Notes under the pieces: generated by a model
Database searches by the model: none
The model's input: only the letters and a program-made list of their open reading frames with translations
What the model was told of the DNA's origin: nothing
Assembly: GCF_018476905.1 (NCBI RefSeq)
Contig: NZ_JAHCVK010000001.1
Span: 620,001 to 684,000 of the forward strand
Direction: 5' to 3'
From: Geomobilimonas luticola
Lineage (GTDB): Bacteria; Desulfobacterota; Desulfuromonadia; Geobacterales; Geobacteraceae
DNA: 64,000 bases
Made by a program: the position numbers and the translations under genes
Part shown: positions 6,918 to 16,239 of the stretch, piece after piece
Position numbering within the stretch: the first letter of the stretch is position 1
Layout: each line of letters begins with the position of its first letter

Positions 6918-7766
6918 TTACTGAAGTGATACCCCGTGGCTTGCCGCGGCGTAGTTCATTTTGTCGTGGATCGGCCCATGAAGCTCCCGCAGGTATTTAG
7001 CGACAGCTTCATTGCAGAGCAGACTTTTCAGATATGCCTGCATGGATGTAATGTCGATCATCGCGGTACCGTACTGCTCCTTCAATGAGCCAATCTCCCT
7101 GGAAAGGGCAAGACTTTCCTCCTCAAGACGTGCCTGGCGGGCCAGTATCACCGGTGTCTTCTTCTTTGGCCTGCCCTTATTGACGAGCTGATTCACCGGT
7201 GTTGCGTCCAGAAGGGCCTTGGCATAGCTGGAGGTGAACATGTTCTGGTCGTTCATCAGCATGGCGGCATTGATCTGCCGGGGCGCCTTCATTTTTTTCA
7301 ACACCCTGAACACCGGTTCCGGCACGGACTTGTCCTTCAGCAGTTCGACCGCCTCGGGACAGATGCCCTCAAGCAGGCACTTCTTGTTCCTGATGGTGCT
7401 GATATCGAGATACAAGGCCCTGGCGAGTTTTTCTTCCGAAACTCCTGACTGTATGGCCTTCATGATCATGCGATGTTCCTGAATCGCAGAGAGCCGATTG
7501 ATGTATTTGTTGTATGTATAGGTCTCGTCATCGGTGGAGATCAGACAGGAAACCCGCTCCACTCCCAATTCCTTCAGGGCCATGATCCGCAGATGGCCAT
7601 CGAGCAGAAGATAGCCTTTGGCAAGGGAACCCTCGGCAAGGTGCCGGCGAAGATAGAGGAGATGATGAAGCGCATCGCGTGACCATGTCCAACTCATCGA
7701 TGGGGTTGGCGGTGCGAACAGAAAAAGTTCCTTATTTCGTCCGCCAGGGGGAGCCAAATCGTACAA
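6918..7766 (-). pseudogene. RepB/ParB-like partition protein, 5' end replaced at integration junction
   Basis: From about residue 47 the protein matches plasmid partition RepB/ParB-like proteins: GYLLLDGHLRIMALKELG, then a HTH region around VSEEKLARALYLDISTIRNKK, GICPEAVELLKDK and a C-terminal helical domain with KGRPKKKTPV. The normal N-terminal ParB segment is missing. The first ~15 codons are simply the islet-end repeat read backwards, so no genuine start remains. It is convergent with the fluoride operon. It probably derives from a plasmid or integrative element. Confidence 0.65.
7721..7758. repeat. Islet right-end sequence, copy 1
   Basis: This 38-bp stretch (GAAAAAGTTCCT...GGGGGAGCCAAA) recurs at 35410-35447 with two mismatches. 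It ends in the tRNA-Asn 3' nonamer GGGGAGCCA and so marks the right end of the islet. Confidence 0.7.
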
Positions 7767-7808
7767 AGGTCACTTTTCGTCTGAAAAGTGGCCTTTTTTT
7801 GTTGGTAG
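7746..7808. repeat. Right direct repeat (attR-like)
   Basis: Copy of 3221-3278 (tRNA 3' tail plus terminator) with a single change, A to G, in the terminator stem. Homology to the left copy fades about 16 bp later. Confidence 0.75.
7765..7800 (+). terminator. Duplicated tRNA-Asn terminator
   Basis: Same hairpin as at 3235-3270, with AAAGGTCACTTTT/AAAAGTGGCCTTT, one G-T pair in the stem and a T run. Confidence 0.75.
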
Positions 7809-8190
7809 TTTTGGATGGTAACTGCCAGTAAATCAAAGGGTTTTTGGTGTTCTGTCGACAGAGCGCCGTCCTTCCAAAACGAGTTCGAAATGAGCTGCAG
7901 CCCATGTGTATCCCGAGGCTCGTTGACAGGACCATTTTTGAATTTATGCGACGCGAATTTTCATTGGGAAGTAGCGGTCCGATTGTCAAGGTCCGGGCCA
8001 AGTCATGGCTTGAGGTCGATGAGGAAATCCTGGTCGGCAAGGGGCATGCGTGCTTACTCCCTATGAAACCGGATTTATCAGTGCTCTTGCCAAAACCTTG
8101 GGGTTGCCGTTCCGGTGACCTCAAGGATATAGAAGAACACCTGAAGCTGACTTTCGTAGAAAAGCGCCAATCAAAGCTTCTTCTACTACT
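7809..8190. other. Gene-poor stretch after the islet, possible decayed gene
   Basis: A plus-strand frame (7844-8242, 132 codons) contains plausible protein-like segments such as RTIFEFMRREFSLGSSGPIV and KSWLEVDEEILVGKG, and a second frame reads LTPYETGFISALAKTLGLPF. The switch of frames suggests a degraded gene. I do not recognise the family, and there is no convincing ribosome site. Confidence 0.3.
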
Positions 8191-8219
8191 TGACAATATT
8201 TATTGTTTAGTCTGTAATG
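8191..8219 (+). promoter_or_regulatory. Strong sigma-70 type promoter
   Basis: TTGACA (8191-8196) and TGTAAT (8214-8219) are 17 bp apart, 30 bp before the start of the next gene. The spacer holds a small palindrome CAATATTTATTG (8195-8206), a possible operator. Confidence 0.65.
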
Positions 8220-8248
8220 AAATCCGTTATGATGTACGGTGAAAAACC

Positions 8249-8596
8249 ATGAAACGCTTTCGACCAACAATCAGATTTTCGGCGTTACTGCTGCTGGTAC
8301 TGATGCTGTGCCTGCTCGCGCAAGCGTTTGTTTCGCCACGGCTTGAGTTTGTCTGGCTGCAGGAACATGCTGCAAGCTCAGCTTCTCTTACAGATAATGA
8401 CAGTGAAGAGCAAAAAGAAATGGGTGATTTCAAGCCACCCAAACATTCATTTCTCGACTATTCAAACTTCTTTGCATCCAGTTGCCTTCTTCCCGCCTAT
8501 AACCCGGCAGTTTCCCGATTGCTGGTATACGAGCCATTCGCTTCGCTATCAACAGTTTATATGGAGATAGTCGTTCCCCCGGATAGTCTCGCCTGA
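8249..8596 (+). CDS. Small exported or membrane-anchored protein of unknown function
   Basis: A 115-residue protein with an N-terminal hydrophobic segment (residues ~10-26, SALLLLVLMLCLLAQAF) that can serve as a signal peptide. The rest contains LPAYNPAVSRLLVYEPFASL and ends IVVPPDSLA. Similar short exported proteins with an IVVPP-type end occur at the head of metal-efflux loci in Geobacter, but that is a weak impression. A strong promoter lies directly upstream. No domain recognised. Confidence 0.6.
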   Translation: MKRFRPTIRFSALLLLVLMLCLLAQAFVSPRLEFVWLQEHAASSASLTDNDSEEQKEMGDFKPPKHSFLDYSNFFASSCLLPAYNPAVSRLLVYEPFASLSTVYMEIVVPPDSLA

Positions 8597-8839
8597 TTCC
8601 CCTTGTCTTACAATTGCTCTTGATGCACAACTAGTATGCGGTTTGTCACTGAACACCGATTAACTCCGTTACTGTGCTGTTCACGCTTGCCCAATGGGAA
8701 TTGCCGGTCGAGCTGCCTCATACCGGATTCATGGCATTTCATGGACACCCGGCTCTGGCCCCGCAAGCTCACGGTACAGGGATGGTGCATGCGGGTGTTG
8801 ATCCATACCACATAAACACTATAAACAGGAGACCATGCC

Positions 8840-9418
8840 ATGATCATACGCTCATGTATTGCATCAGTAATCATCTGCAGCATTGTCGCTCTGACAGGTT
8901 GCGCCAGCAAGGAAGTCGTGAAAATGGATTCCGGCTCAGCCGCCACTCTTTCGCCATCAACCTCGGAGCCCAAAGAGGGCATTCCAGAAAAAATTGACCA
9001 GGGACAGATAGCCGGGGCAGTCATTCCGGAGCATATTCCCACGGCAAGTGACGCAGCGGAGCCGATTAATGATCCCCGAAGTGAATTTCATCTCGACCCG
9101 GTTTATTTTGATTTTGATTCATATCTGCTCAGAGCCGACGCACGGGATACCCTGTCCCGCAACGCCCGCTGGCTAGCTGACAACCGGATTACGCGAGTCA
9201 CCATCGAAGGCCATGCTGACGAACGGGGCTCCGATGAATATAACATGGCGCTTGCCGAAAAACGGGCTTTGGCAGCCCGGCGCTATGTGGAAACCCTCGG
9301 GGTCAGTCCGGAACGACTGGAAACCATCAGTTACGGTGAAGACAAGCCCGCTGTTATTGGCCACGATGAGGATGCGTGGTCAAAAAACCGTCGGGTCGAG
9401 TTTGTTATAAGTAAATAG
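8840..9418 (+). CDS. pal: Peptidoglycan-associated (Pal/OmpA-like) lipoprotein
   Basis: A 192-residue outer-membrane lipoprotein. The signal peptide ends in lipobox LTGC (Cys about residue 21). After a linker, the OmpA-like domain (residues ~80-190) has the Pal hallmarks VYFDFDSYLLR, IEGHADERGSDEYNMALAEKRA and NRRVEF. It binds diaminopimelate in peptidoglycan and holds the outer membrane to the wall. No tol genes lie nearby, so this may be a secondary Pal-like protein rather than the Tol-Pal partner. Confidence 0.88.
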   Translation: MIIRSCIASVIICSIVALTGCASKEVVKMDSGSAATLSPSTSEPKEGIPEKIDQGQIAGAVIPEHIPTASDAAEPINDPRSEFHLDPVYFDFDSYLLRADARDTLSRNARWLADNRITRVTIEGHADERGSDEYNMALAEKRALAARRYVETLGVSPERLETISYGEDKPAVIGHDEDAWSKNRRVEFVISK

Positions 9419-9435
9419 ACAGAGAGTGAAATGCG

Positions 9436-9459
9436 GGATGGGGCCCACAGTCCCCATCC
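9436..9459 (+). terminator. Hairpin after the pal-like gene
   Basis: GGATGGGG pairs with CCCCATCC. There is no clear T tract after it, so it may be a weak terminator or an mRNA 3' stabiliser. Confidence 0.4.
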
Positions 9460-9584
9460 CCTTCATATCCAAGGGAGAGTGAAATGATTCGAGATTCTGA
9501 CAGGTTAGAAATTTCTGATACTATGTAACGAGGCGGAATATGATATGAATCTGTGGCAGGTAACTGCTTCTGGGAGGTAATTTC

Positions 9585-12302
9585 ATGAAAGAGATCCTGG
9601 AAGAACATTGGCATCATCTGCCGGATGCAGAAGTTATCGAGTTACTGGAAACGGATCTGAACAGGGGGCTGGACACCTTTGAGGTGGGGCACCGGCAGGC
9701 GCAGTTCGGAACTAATGCGATAACCCAGAAAAAAGGCACCAGTCCACTGGTTCTGTTTCTCATGCAGTTCCACCAGCCGCTGGTCTACATCCTGCTGGCT
9801 GCCGTAGTTATTACCAGCCTTCTCGGAGAATGGGTAGACTCAGGTGTCATTTTCGGGGTAGTGCTGGTCAATGCCGTCATCGGGTTCATCCAGGAGGCCA
9901 AGGCGGTCAAGGCGATTGAGGCTCTGGCCCAATCGCTGACGACCACGGCAACCGTCATCCGGTGCGAGGAGCGCCGACAGATTCCGGCAACGGAACTGGT
10001 GCCGGGCGACATCGTCTTGTTGCAGTCCGGGGACAAGGTGCCCGCCGACATGCGGTTGCTAACCACCCGTGAGTTGCAGATCGACGAATCGGCCCTGACC
10101 GGCGAATCGGTGCCGGTGCAGAAGCAGAACGGCCTGCTCCCCCACGATACGCTGCTGGCAGACCGCTTGAACATGGCCTATTCCTCGACGCTCGTCACCT
10201 ATGGCATCGCCACCGGTGTGGTGGTGGCGACCGGCAACAGCACCGAAATCGGCCGGATTAACGAATTGATCGCCTCGGCTGACATCTTGACCACCCCGCT
10301 CACCAAAAAGATCGCCCGGTTCAGCGGCCTGCTGCTGTACGTGATTCTTGGCCTGGCCACCATCACCTTTGTCGTCGGGATACTGCGGGGCGAATCCTGG
10401 CTTGAAATGTTCATGGCAGTGGTTGCGCTGGCGGTGGGGGCGATTCCCGAAGGTCTGCCTGCAGCGGTGACAATCACGCTGGCCATCGGGGTTGCCAAGA
10501 TGGCCAGGCGCAATGCGATTATCCGCAAACTCCCGGCAGTGGAGACGCTGGGAAGCACGACCGTCATCTGCTCCGATAAGACCGGAACCCTGACCCAGAA
10601 CCAGATGACGGTCCAGGAGCTGTATGCCGGCGGCGATCTGTTCCTGTTCTCCGGGACAGGGTATGCACCCGAAGGTCAGATTACCCGTGATAACAAAGCG
10701 ATAGCACTGCCAGAGTTGCCGGCGCTCCGTGAATGCCTGATCTCGGGGTTGCTGTGCAACGATGCATCGCTGCTCAGGGTAGATGATGAATGGCGGGTGG
10801 AAGGTGATCCGACCGAAGCGGCCCTGGTTGTAGCAGCCCGCAAGGCGGGTCTTGAGCGGGATGTCTGTTCAGCAGATCTGCCCCGCTTGGACGCCATCCC
10901 TTTCGAATCGCAGTATCAGTACATGGCAACGGAGCACGGCACAGCGGGCTATCGTGTCATCTACCTGAAAGGGTCGGTTGAAAGCGTGCTTGATCGCTGC
11001 AGCAATACCCTTTCCCGCACCGGAGAGCTACTGCCCAATGATCCTGGCCGCTGCCTCCGGGCAGCGGCAGAGATGGCCGGAAAGGGGCTGCGGGTACTGG
11101 CGTTTGCCCGGCTGGGACGCGAAATTTCATCAACGGCCCTGGGGCATGGCGATGTCGCGGGTGGGCTGACCTTTCTCGGCCTGCAGGGGATGATAGATCC
11201 TCCCCGTCCCGAAGCGGTCGAGGCGGTGCGGGCCTGTCAGGGTGCCGGCATCCAGGTCAAGATGATTACCGGCGACCATGTGATTACCGCCGCAGCAATT
11301 GCCCGGCAGATTGGCCTGCTGGGTGACGCCGGCGAGCCAGGCGAGCCGCTGGCTCTGAACGGACGGGATCTGGCAGCCCTGAGCGATGCAGAGTTGATTG
11401 GAGTTGCCCAGCGGAGCGCCGTCTTCGCCCGGGTCGCTCCCGAACAGAAACTTCGCCTGGTGGAGGCGCTTCAGGCGAGCGGCAATATCGTCGCTATGAC
11501 CGGTGACGGGGTCAATGACGCGCCGGCGCTGCGGCAGGCCGATATCGGCGTAGCCATGGGGATAACCGGCACCGAGGTTGCCAAGGAAGCAGCCGATATG
11601 CTGCTGACCGATGACAACTTTTCCTCAATCGAGGCTGCCGTAGAGGAAGGGCGTGGGGTCTACGACAACCTGGTCAAGTTCATCACCTGGACTCTCCCCA
11701 CCAATCTCGGCGAAGGGTTGGTCATTCTGGCGGCGGTCTTTGCCGGCGTCGAACTCCCCATCCTGCCGGTGCAGATTCTCTGGATCAACATGACCACGGC
11801 GGTGCTGCTGGGGCTGATGCTGTCCTTCGAGCCAAAAGAACCGCGAATCATGCAGCGACCGCCCATCGACCCGCAAAAGCCTCTCTTGACCAGGGAATTG
11901 GTCATTAAGATTTGGATCGTCGGTTTCCTGCTGCTCGTGGGGTCTTTCGGCCTGTTCGAATGGGAACTGCAACAGGGGAGCAGCGTGGCCGTGGCACGGA
12001 CCTGTGCAGTGAACCTTTTTGTTTTTGGTGAGCTGTTCTACCTGTTCAACTGCCGCTCCCTGCGCCATTCCATACGCAGCCTGGGATTTTTCAGCAACCG
12101 CTGGCTCCTGCTGGGCGTCGGCATCATGATTCTCCTGCAGCTGCTGTTCACCTACCTGCCTGTTATGCAGAACGCCTTTGGCAGCCAATCGATCGGTTTG
12201 CGGCATTGGGGGCTGATTATAGGTACATCTTTCACTATCTATGTCGTCATCGAGATTGAAAAGTGGTTTCGCCGCGGACAACTGGCCCGAACTGAGTGCT
12301 GA
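9585..12302 (+). CDS. P2-type cation-transporting ATPase (Ca2+ or Na+/K+ class)
   Basis: A 905-residue P-type ATPase. In order: N-terminal cytosolic segment, helices 1-2 (~55-105), actuator domain with DESALTGESVPV (167-178), helix 4 motif AIPEGLP (286-292), phosphorylation site DKTGTLT with Asp331, nucleotide domain, hinge MITGDHVITAAAIA, TGDGVNDAPALRQADIG, and six C-terminal helices. PEGLP in helix 4 and the overall length place it in the P2 group (SERCA/PMCA/Na,K-ATPase-like), most often Ca2+ export in bacteria. Ion specificity cannot be fixed by eye. It lies just upstream of an Mrp antiporter operon, which suggests a cation-homeostasis cluster. The start has GGGAGG 9 bp upstream. Confidence 0.9.
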   Translation: MKEILEEHWHHLPDAEVIELLETDLNRGLDTFEVGHRQAQFGTNAITQKKGTSPLVLFLMQFHQPLVYILLAAVVITSLLGEWVDSGVIFGVVLVNAVIGFIQEAKAVKAIEALAQSLTTTATVIRCEERRQIPATELVPGDIVLLQSGDKVPADMRLLTTRELQIDESALTGESVPVQKQNGLLPHDTLLADRLNMAYSSTLVTYGIATGVVVATGNSTEIGRINELIASADILTTPLTKKIARFSGLLLYVILGLATITFVVGILRGESWLEMFMAVVALAVGAIPEGLPAAVTITLAIGVAKMARRNAIIRKLPAVETLGSTTVICSDKTGTLTQNQMTVQELYAGGDLFLFSGTGYAPEGQITRDNKAIALPELPALRECLISGLLCNDASLLRVDDEWRVEGDPTEAALVVAARKAGLERDVCSADLPRLDAIPFESQYQYMATEHGTAGYRVIYLKGSVESVLDRCSNTLSRTGELLPNDPGRCLRAAAEMAGKGLRVLAFARLGREISSTALGHGDVAGGLTFLGLQGMIDPPRPEAVEAVRACQGAGIQVKMITGDHVITAAAIARQIGLLGDAGEPGEPLALNGRDLAALSDAELIGVAQRSAVFARVAPEQKLRLVEALQASGNIVAMTGDGVNDAPALRQADIGVAMGITGTEVAKEAADMLLTDDNFSSIEAAVEEGRGVYDNLVKFITWTLPTNLGEGLVILAAVFAGVELPILPVQILWINMTTAVLLGLMLSFEPKEPRIMQRPPIDPQKPLLTRELVIKIWIVGFLLLVGSFGLFEWELQQGSSVAVARTCAVNLFVFGELFYLFNCRSLRHSIRSLGFFSNRWLLLGVGIMILLQLLFTYLPVMQNAFGSQSIGLRHWGLIIGTSFTIYVVIEIEKWFRRGQLARTEC

Positions 12303-12464
12303 CAGTTGCTCAGATTCAGGACATCACCTGAGCCTTCCTGAGGTTGCTATTGAGAAGGGATGGCCGGTTACCTTCAGTATCGGAAAAAAGTCGGGGGAGA
12401 ATTAGTTACGAAGTGTTGTAATACACGAAAGACAAACGTGATGCGTTATTACGGAGGCTTGGAA

Positions 12465-12947
12465 ATGGGGCTGTTTATCGCCTCTCTGCTGCGGCGCACC
12501 GTCGGCTTTGCCCTGATCTGGTGGATTGCCGCTGAGGGGAGTCTTGTCGCCTGGCCGCTGGCTGTGATTGCTGTTGCGGCATCGGTGGCCGTCAGTCTGC
12601 GGCTGCTGCCGCCGGGCAAGGCTTCAGCCATCAGCGTGATCGGGCTTGCGGGGTTCCTGGGCTACTTTATCAGACAGTCCATGCTGGGAGGATTCCAGGT
12701 GGCCCGACTGGCCCTGCAGCGCCGCCCGCAACTCCATCCGGCTATCCTGGCCGTGCCGCTGACCCTGCCGCAGGGCCTTCCCCGCATGCTGCTTACCGGA
12801 ACTCTCGGATTGATGCCCGGTACACTGGGAGTCAGGCTTGAAGATGAATTTCTGCATATGCATGTACTTGACCGCGGCATGCCGATCACAGAAGAGGTAG
12901 AGCAGCTGGCTGCCCATATCGCCCGGTTATTCGGAGTGCAGCGATGA
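12465..12947 (+). CDS. mrpE: Mrp antiporter subunit E
   Basis: A 160-residue MnhE/MrpE-family membrane protein with two or three N-terminal helices, then GGFQVARLALQRRPQLHPAI and TGTLGLMPGTLGVRLEDEFLHMHVLD, which is typical of the family. The start at 12465 has GGAGG 8 bp upstream; longer frames begin without a ribosome site. It is the first gene of a tightly coupled operon, its stop overlapping the next start (ATGA). MrpE is needed for assembly of the hetero-oligomeric Na+/H+ antiporter. Confidence 0.9.
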   Translation: MGLFIASLLRRTVGFALIWWIAAEGSLVAWPLAVIAVAASVAVSLRLLPPGKASAISVIGLAGFLGYFIRQSMLGGFQVARLALQRRPQLHPAILAVPLTLPQGLPRMLLTGTLGLMPGTLGVRLEDEFLHMHVLDRGMPITEEVEQLAAHIARLFGVQR

Positions 12948-13255
12948 AAAGCCTTGAGCTGCCCCTGGCCCTGTTTCTGTTGATCAACCTGGCTGCAGCC
13001 CTGATACGGGCAACACGGGGGCCTACAGCGGCCGACCGGATGCTGGCGGCACTGCTGTTCGGCAGCACCGGCGTCGGTATACTTGTGCTTCTGGCGTTTG
13101 TCCAGCGCTCTTTTGCCCTGATCGATGTGGCGCTGACCCTGGCACTGCTGGCGGCCATCTCTGGCATCGCCTTTGCCCAGCGTACCTGGGGCCTGACAGG
13201 TCGCAGCAGGCAACGGAGAGCAGTGGAAAGGGAGGACGACCATGCTTTTCGTTGA
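12944..13255 (+). CDS. mrpF: Mrp antiporter subunit F
   Basis: A 103-residue protein with three helices; RATRGPTAADRMLAALLFGSTGVGIL is the MrpF/MnhF signature. It overlaps mrpE by 4 bp and mrpG by 14 bp. Its cytosolic tail is arginine-rich. Confidence 0.9.
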   Translation: MKSLELPLALFLLINLAAALIRATRGPTAADRMLAALLFGSTGVGILVLLAFVQRSFALIDVALTLALLAAISGIAFAQRTWGLTGRSRQRRAVEREDDHAFR

Positions 13256-13550
13256 GCTTTTGAGCAATCTATTGCTGCTGACAGGCGGGTTCTTTTACCT
13301 GGCCGGCACGGTGGGGCTGCTCCGCTTCCCTGATGTCTATACCCGTCTGCACACCCTGTCCAAGGCCGACAATCTTGGGCTGGGCTGCCTGCTGGCAGGC
13401 CTGGCACTGAAGGCCGACAGTCTGGTGCTGGCATTGAAACTGCTGGCCATCTGGCCCCTAACATTGATTGCCAGCGCTGTGGTCGGCTATGCCATTGCTC
13501 ACCGCGCCGACCGGCTGGGCATTCCAGCCTGGCAAAGGGAAAAGCCATGA
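13242..13550 (+). CDS. mrpG: Mrp antiporter subunit G
   Basis: A 102-residue MnhG/MrpG protein with three helices. GTVGLLRFPDVYTRLHTLSKADNLGLG is the conserved family stretch. The ATGA overlap with the next gene indicates translational coupling. Confidence 0.92.
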   Translation: MLFVELLSNLLLLTGGFFYLAGTVGLLRFPDVYTRLHTLSKADNLGLGCLLAGLALKADSLVLALKLLAIWPLTLIASAVVGYAIAHRADRLGIPAWQREKP

Positions 13551-14497
13551 CGACCGCCCTGGCCTTTGAGGCGTTGCTGGCGCTGTTGCTGCTCTGGAGT
13601 GCCTGGCAGACCCTTGCCACCCCGCAGATGGACCGTGCCGTGATCATGTTCATCGTGTTCGGTCTGCTGCTGACCCTGGTCTGGTCCCGGCTGCAGGCAC
13701 CGGATATTGCCCTGGCCGAGGCGGCCCTTGGCGCCGGACTGACCGGCACCCTGCTCCTGGATGCCCTGACTGCCTTCCGCCAGCCCAACCGGTCTGCAAA
13801 GCACGGCAGGGTACTGGCAGCATTCAGGCGCTTTCCGGCGTTGCTTGCTCTTCTATTGCTGGCCGCTGCACTGTTGACTTCCCTGACCCGGCTACCATTG
13901 CCGGCGGTGGATCTGCCTGCTGCTGTGGCCGGTCAACTGGGTAGCAGCGGTGTCAGTCACCCGGTCACGGCGGTGCTTCTCAACTTCAGGGGTTACGATA
14001 CCCTACTTGAGGTTGCGGTTTTGCTGCTTGCTCTTACGGGAATACTGGCGGTCGGCCTGCCTGCCGAACGTCCACTGCTCTCTCTCAATCAGCTTGTGCC
14101 GACCCTGGCCCGCTCTGCCGTACCGTTGATGGTGTTGGCGGCGTTCTATCTGCTCTGGGCCGGTGCCCACCGGCCGGGTGGAGCCTTCCAGGCAGCAGCA
14201 GTGCTGGCCGCCGCCGCGGTGCTCCTGAACCTGTCGCAGCTGCAATCCCGTTGGTTGCCGACGCAGCACTGGATACGGCTGGTGGTCGGCGCCGGGCTGT
14301 TACTGTTTGTCGGCATTGCAGCAGCACTATTGGCAGGTGGCGGCTTGTTGCGCTTTCCACCAGGACAGGCTGGTCTGCTGATCCTGCTGATTGAGAGCGG
14401 CCTGACGGTCTCGCTGGCCGTCAACCTGGCGGCCTTCTATCTGTTGCGGACGTCATCGTCAGGTCAGTGGGCTGGTCAGGAGGATAGCCATGAGTAG
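13547..14497 (+). CDS. mrpB: Fused DUF4040 (MrpA C-terminal) and MrpB-type subunit
   Basis: A 316-residue membrane protein with ~9 helices. Residues ~1-75 match DUF4040, the segment near the C-terminus of MrpA, in VIMFIVFGLLLTLVWSRLQAPDIALAEAALGAG. Residues ~120-310 match MnhB/MrpB, with LNFRGYDTLLEVAVLLLALTGI and AHRPGGAFQAAAVLAAAAVL. In Bacillus-type systems these parts belong to the large MrpA and the separate MrpB. Here they sit together on one polypeptide without the NuoL-like part of MrpA. Confidence 0.85.
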   Translation: MTTALAFEALLALLLLWSAWQTLATPQMDRAVIMFIVFGLLLTLVWSRLQAPDIALAEAALGAGLTGTLLLDALTAFRQPNRSAKHGRVLAAFRRFPALLALLLLAAALLTSLTRLPLPAVDLPAAVAGQLGSSGVSHPVTAVLLNFRGYDTLLEVAVLLLALTGILAVGLPAERPLLSLNQLVPTLARSAVPLMVLAAFYLLWAGAHRPGGAFQAAAVLAAAAVLLNLSQLQSRWLPTQHWIRLVVGAGLLLFVGIAAALLAGGGLLRFPPGQAGLLILLIESGLTVSLAVNLAAFYLLRTSSSGQWAGQEDSHE

Positions 14498-14807
14498 CGG
14501 ACTGCTATTTGCGGCGGTGGGGTGCCTGCTGCTGGTACTGGGGGTGGGGGGAGTCCTGCTACTGGATCACCTGGTGCGCCGGATCTTGGCCTTTAACCTG
14601 ATGGGGTCCGGGATATTTCTGGTGCTGGTGGGGCTTGCCCAGCGCAGCGGCAGGATCGATCCGGTGCCCCAGGCCATGGTGCTGACCGGCATTGTGGTTT
14701 CGGTGGCTGCCACAGCCCTGGCGCTGGCCCTGGCCCGCCGCCGGTATGCCGATAGCGGTTCTACCACGCTGCAGGACAAAGCACGCCGTGAGGATCGGCA
14801 TGATTGA
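14490..14807 (+). CDS. mrpC: Mrp antiporter subunit C (NuoK-like)
   Basis: A 105-residue three-helix protein. GVGGVLLLDHLVRRILAFNLMGSGIFL and PVPQAMVLTGIVVSVAATALALALARR are the MrpC/NuoK-like hallmarks. It overlaps both neighbours by 8 bp. Confidence 0.9.
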   Translation: MSSGLLFAAVGCLLLVLGVGGVLLLDHLVRRILAFNLMGSGIFLVLVGLAQRSGRIDPVPQAMVLTGIVVSVAATALALALARRRYADSGSTTLQDKARREDRHD

Positions 14808-16239
14808 ACACTTGTCTACTCCGCTGGTCTGGCTGATCCTGCTGCCGCTGGTCTGGGCCACCCTGGCCTTTTGCCTGGGGCCGGGACGCGGTGCCCTGTT
14901 GGGCCTGTCCGGTCTGGGGTTGCAACTGCTCTGTGCCATCCTGCTTGCGGTTGAGGTTGCTCCAAAACAGACCGTGACCCACCTGGTTGGTGGCTGGCAG
15001 GAGCCGCTGGGGATTCTGCTGGTTGCCGATGGCCTGTCGGTGACCATGCTGCTGCTGACCCAGGCCGTGTCACTGCCGGTTGCCCTGTATGCCTACAGCT
15101 ACCTGAAGCAGGGCCAGCACTGGTTCTGGCCCCTGACCGGTTTTCTGCTGGCTGGCATTAACGGTCTCTACCTGTCCGGTGACCTGTTTAACCTGTACGT
15201 AACCCTTGAGCTGATCGGCCTGGCAGCGGTGGGCTTGGTGGTAACAGGTGGTGCAGCCGGACAGGTTACGGCGGCGATGCGTTACCTGTTGGCCAGCCTG
15301 GTGGGTTCGGGCGGTTTCCTGCTGGGGGTGGCGCTTTTGTACGGCTGCTTTGGCACGGTTTCCATCAGACTGCTCACCAGCTTGATCGGCTCGCAGGCAC
15401 CCTTGGCAGTATGGCTGGCAGCAGCGGTGATGGTGGCCGGCCTGTTGCTGAAGACCGCACTCTTTCCGTTTCACTTCTGGCTGCCGCCGGCCCACGGTGG
15501 CGCACCGGCTCCGATTTCGGCGCTATTGTCGGCTCTGGTGGTCAAGGCCTCGTTCTATGTGCTGCTTAGACTCTGGTTGGGCCCCTTTGCCGGGTTTGTC
15601 TCGCCGCTGGCATGGCTGCCCGCGCTGTTGGGTAGTCTGGCAATTCTGTGGGGTGGATGTCAGGCGATCCGCGCAGAACGCCTGAAGATGATGGTGGCCT
15701 ATTCCACCGTGGCCCAGTTGGGCTATCTGGTACTGATCTTCCCCCTGTTCGGTACCGGCAGCCATGCGATGCAGATCGGTCTGTTGCAGGCAACAGCCCA
15801 CGGCCTGGCCAAGGCAGGGATGTTCCTGGCAGCCGGTACGCTGGTCAAGGCAAGCGGCAGTGAGTTGATCGACGGCATTGCAACCATGGCCGGAAGACTA
15901 CCGGTAACCCTGTTTGCCTTCGGCCTATCAGGAGTGAGCCTGATGGGGCTGCCGCCGTCGGGTGGTTTTCTGGCCAAGTACATGCTCATTGATGCTGCCC
16001 TGGCTGTTGGGCATATCTGGATTGCGGTGATAGTAGTCACCGGAGGCCTGTTGGCCTCGATCTACGTATTTCGTGTGCTGCGGCTAGCCTTCCTTGGGCC
16101 GGGTGACGAGAGGCAGGTTGCTCTGCAACCGGTTTCCGCTGTCATGGAGTGGACAGCCTTCATGCTGGCAGTCTCTGCCATTGTGCTGGGGCTGGCTGCG
16201 ATGCCACTCTTCAGGTTGCTTGAGGGGGTGGCTGGATGA
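14800..16239 (+). CDS. mrpD: Mrp antiporter subunit D (NuoN/M-like)
   Basis: A 479-residue proton-translocating subunit with ~14 helices. The conserved helix-5 glutamate is in YVTLELIGLAAVGLVV, and the broken-helix lysine region is FWLPPAHGGAPAPISALLSALVVKASFYVLLRL. The start at 14800 overlaps the mrpC end; an upstream frame would run through mrpC. It is followed by a second homologous subunit. Confidence 0.9.
   Translation: MIEHLSTPLVWLILLPLVWATLAFCLGPGRGALLGLSGLGLQLLCAILLAVEVAPKQTVTHLVGGWQEPLGILLVADGLSVTMLLLTQAVSLPVALYAYSYLKQGQHWFWPLTGFLLAGINGLYLSGDLFNLYVTLELIGLAAVGLVVTGGAAGQVTAAMRYLLASLVGSGGFLLGVALLYGCFGTVSIRLLTSLIGSQAPLAVWLAAAVMVAGLLLKTALFPFHFWLPPAHGGAPAPISALLSALVVKASFYVLLRLWLGPFAGFVSPLAWLPALLGSLAILWGGCQAIRAERLKMMVAYSTVAQLGYLVLIFPLFGTGSHAMQIGLLQATAHGLAKAGMFLAAGTLVKASGSELIDGIATMAGRLPVTLFAFGLSGVSLMGLPPSGGFLAKYMLIDAALAVGHIWIAVIVVTGGLLASIYVFRVLRLAFLGPGDERQVALQPVSAVMEWTAFMLAVSAIVLGLAAMPLFRLLEGVAG

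Noticed and set aside
8674-8997. 107-codon frame overlapping the pal-like gene
   Set aside because: It overlaps the start of a convincing lipoprotein in another frame and has no ribosome site.
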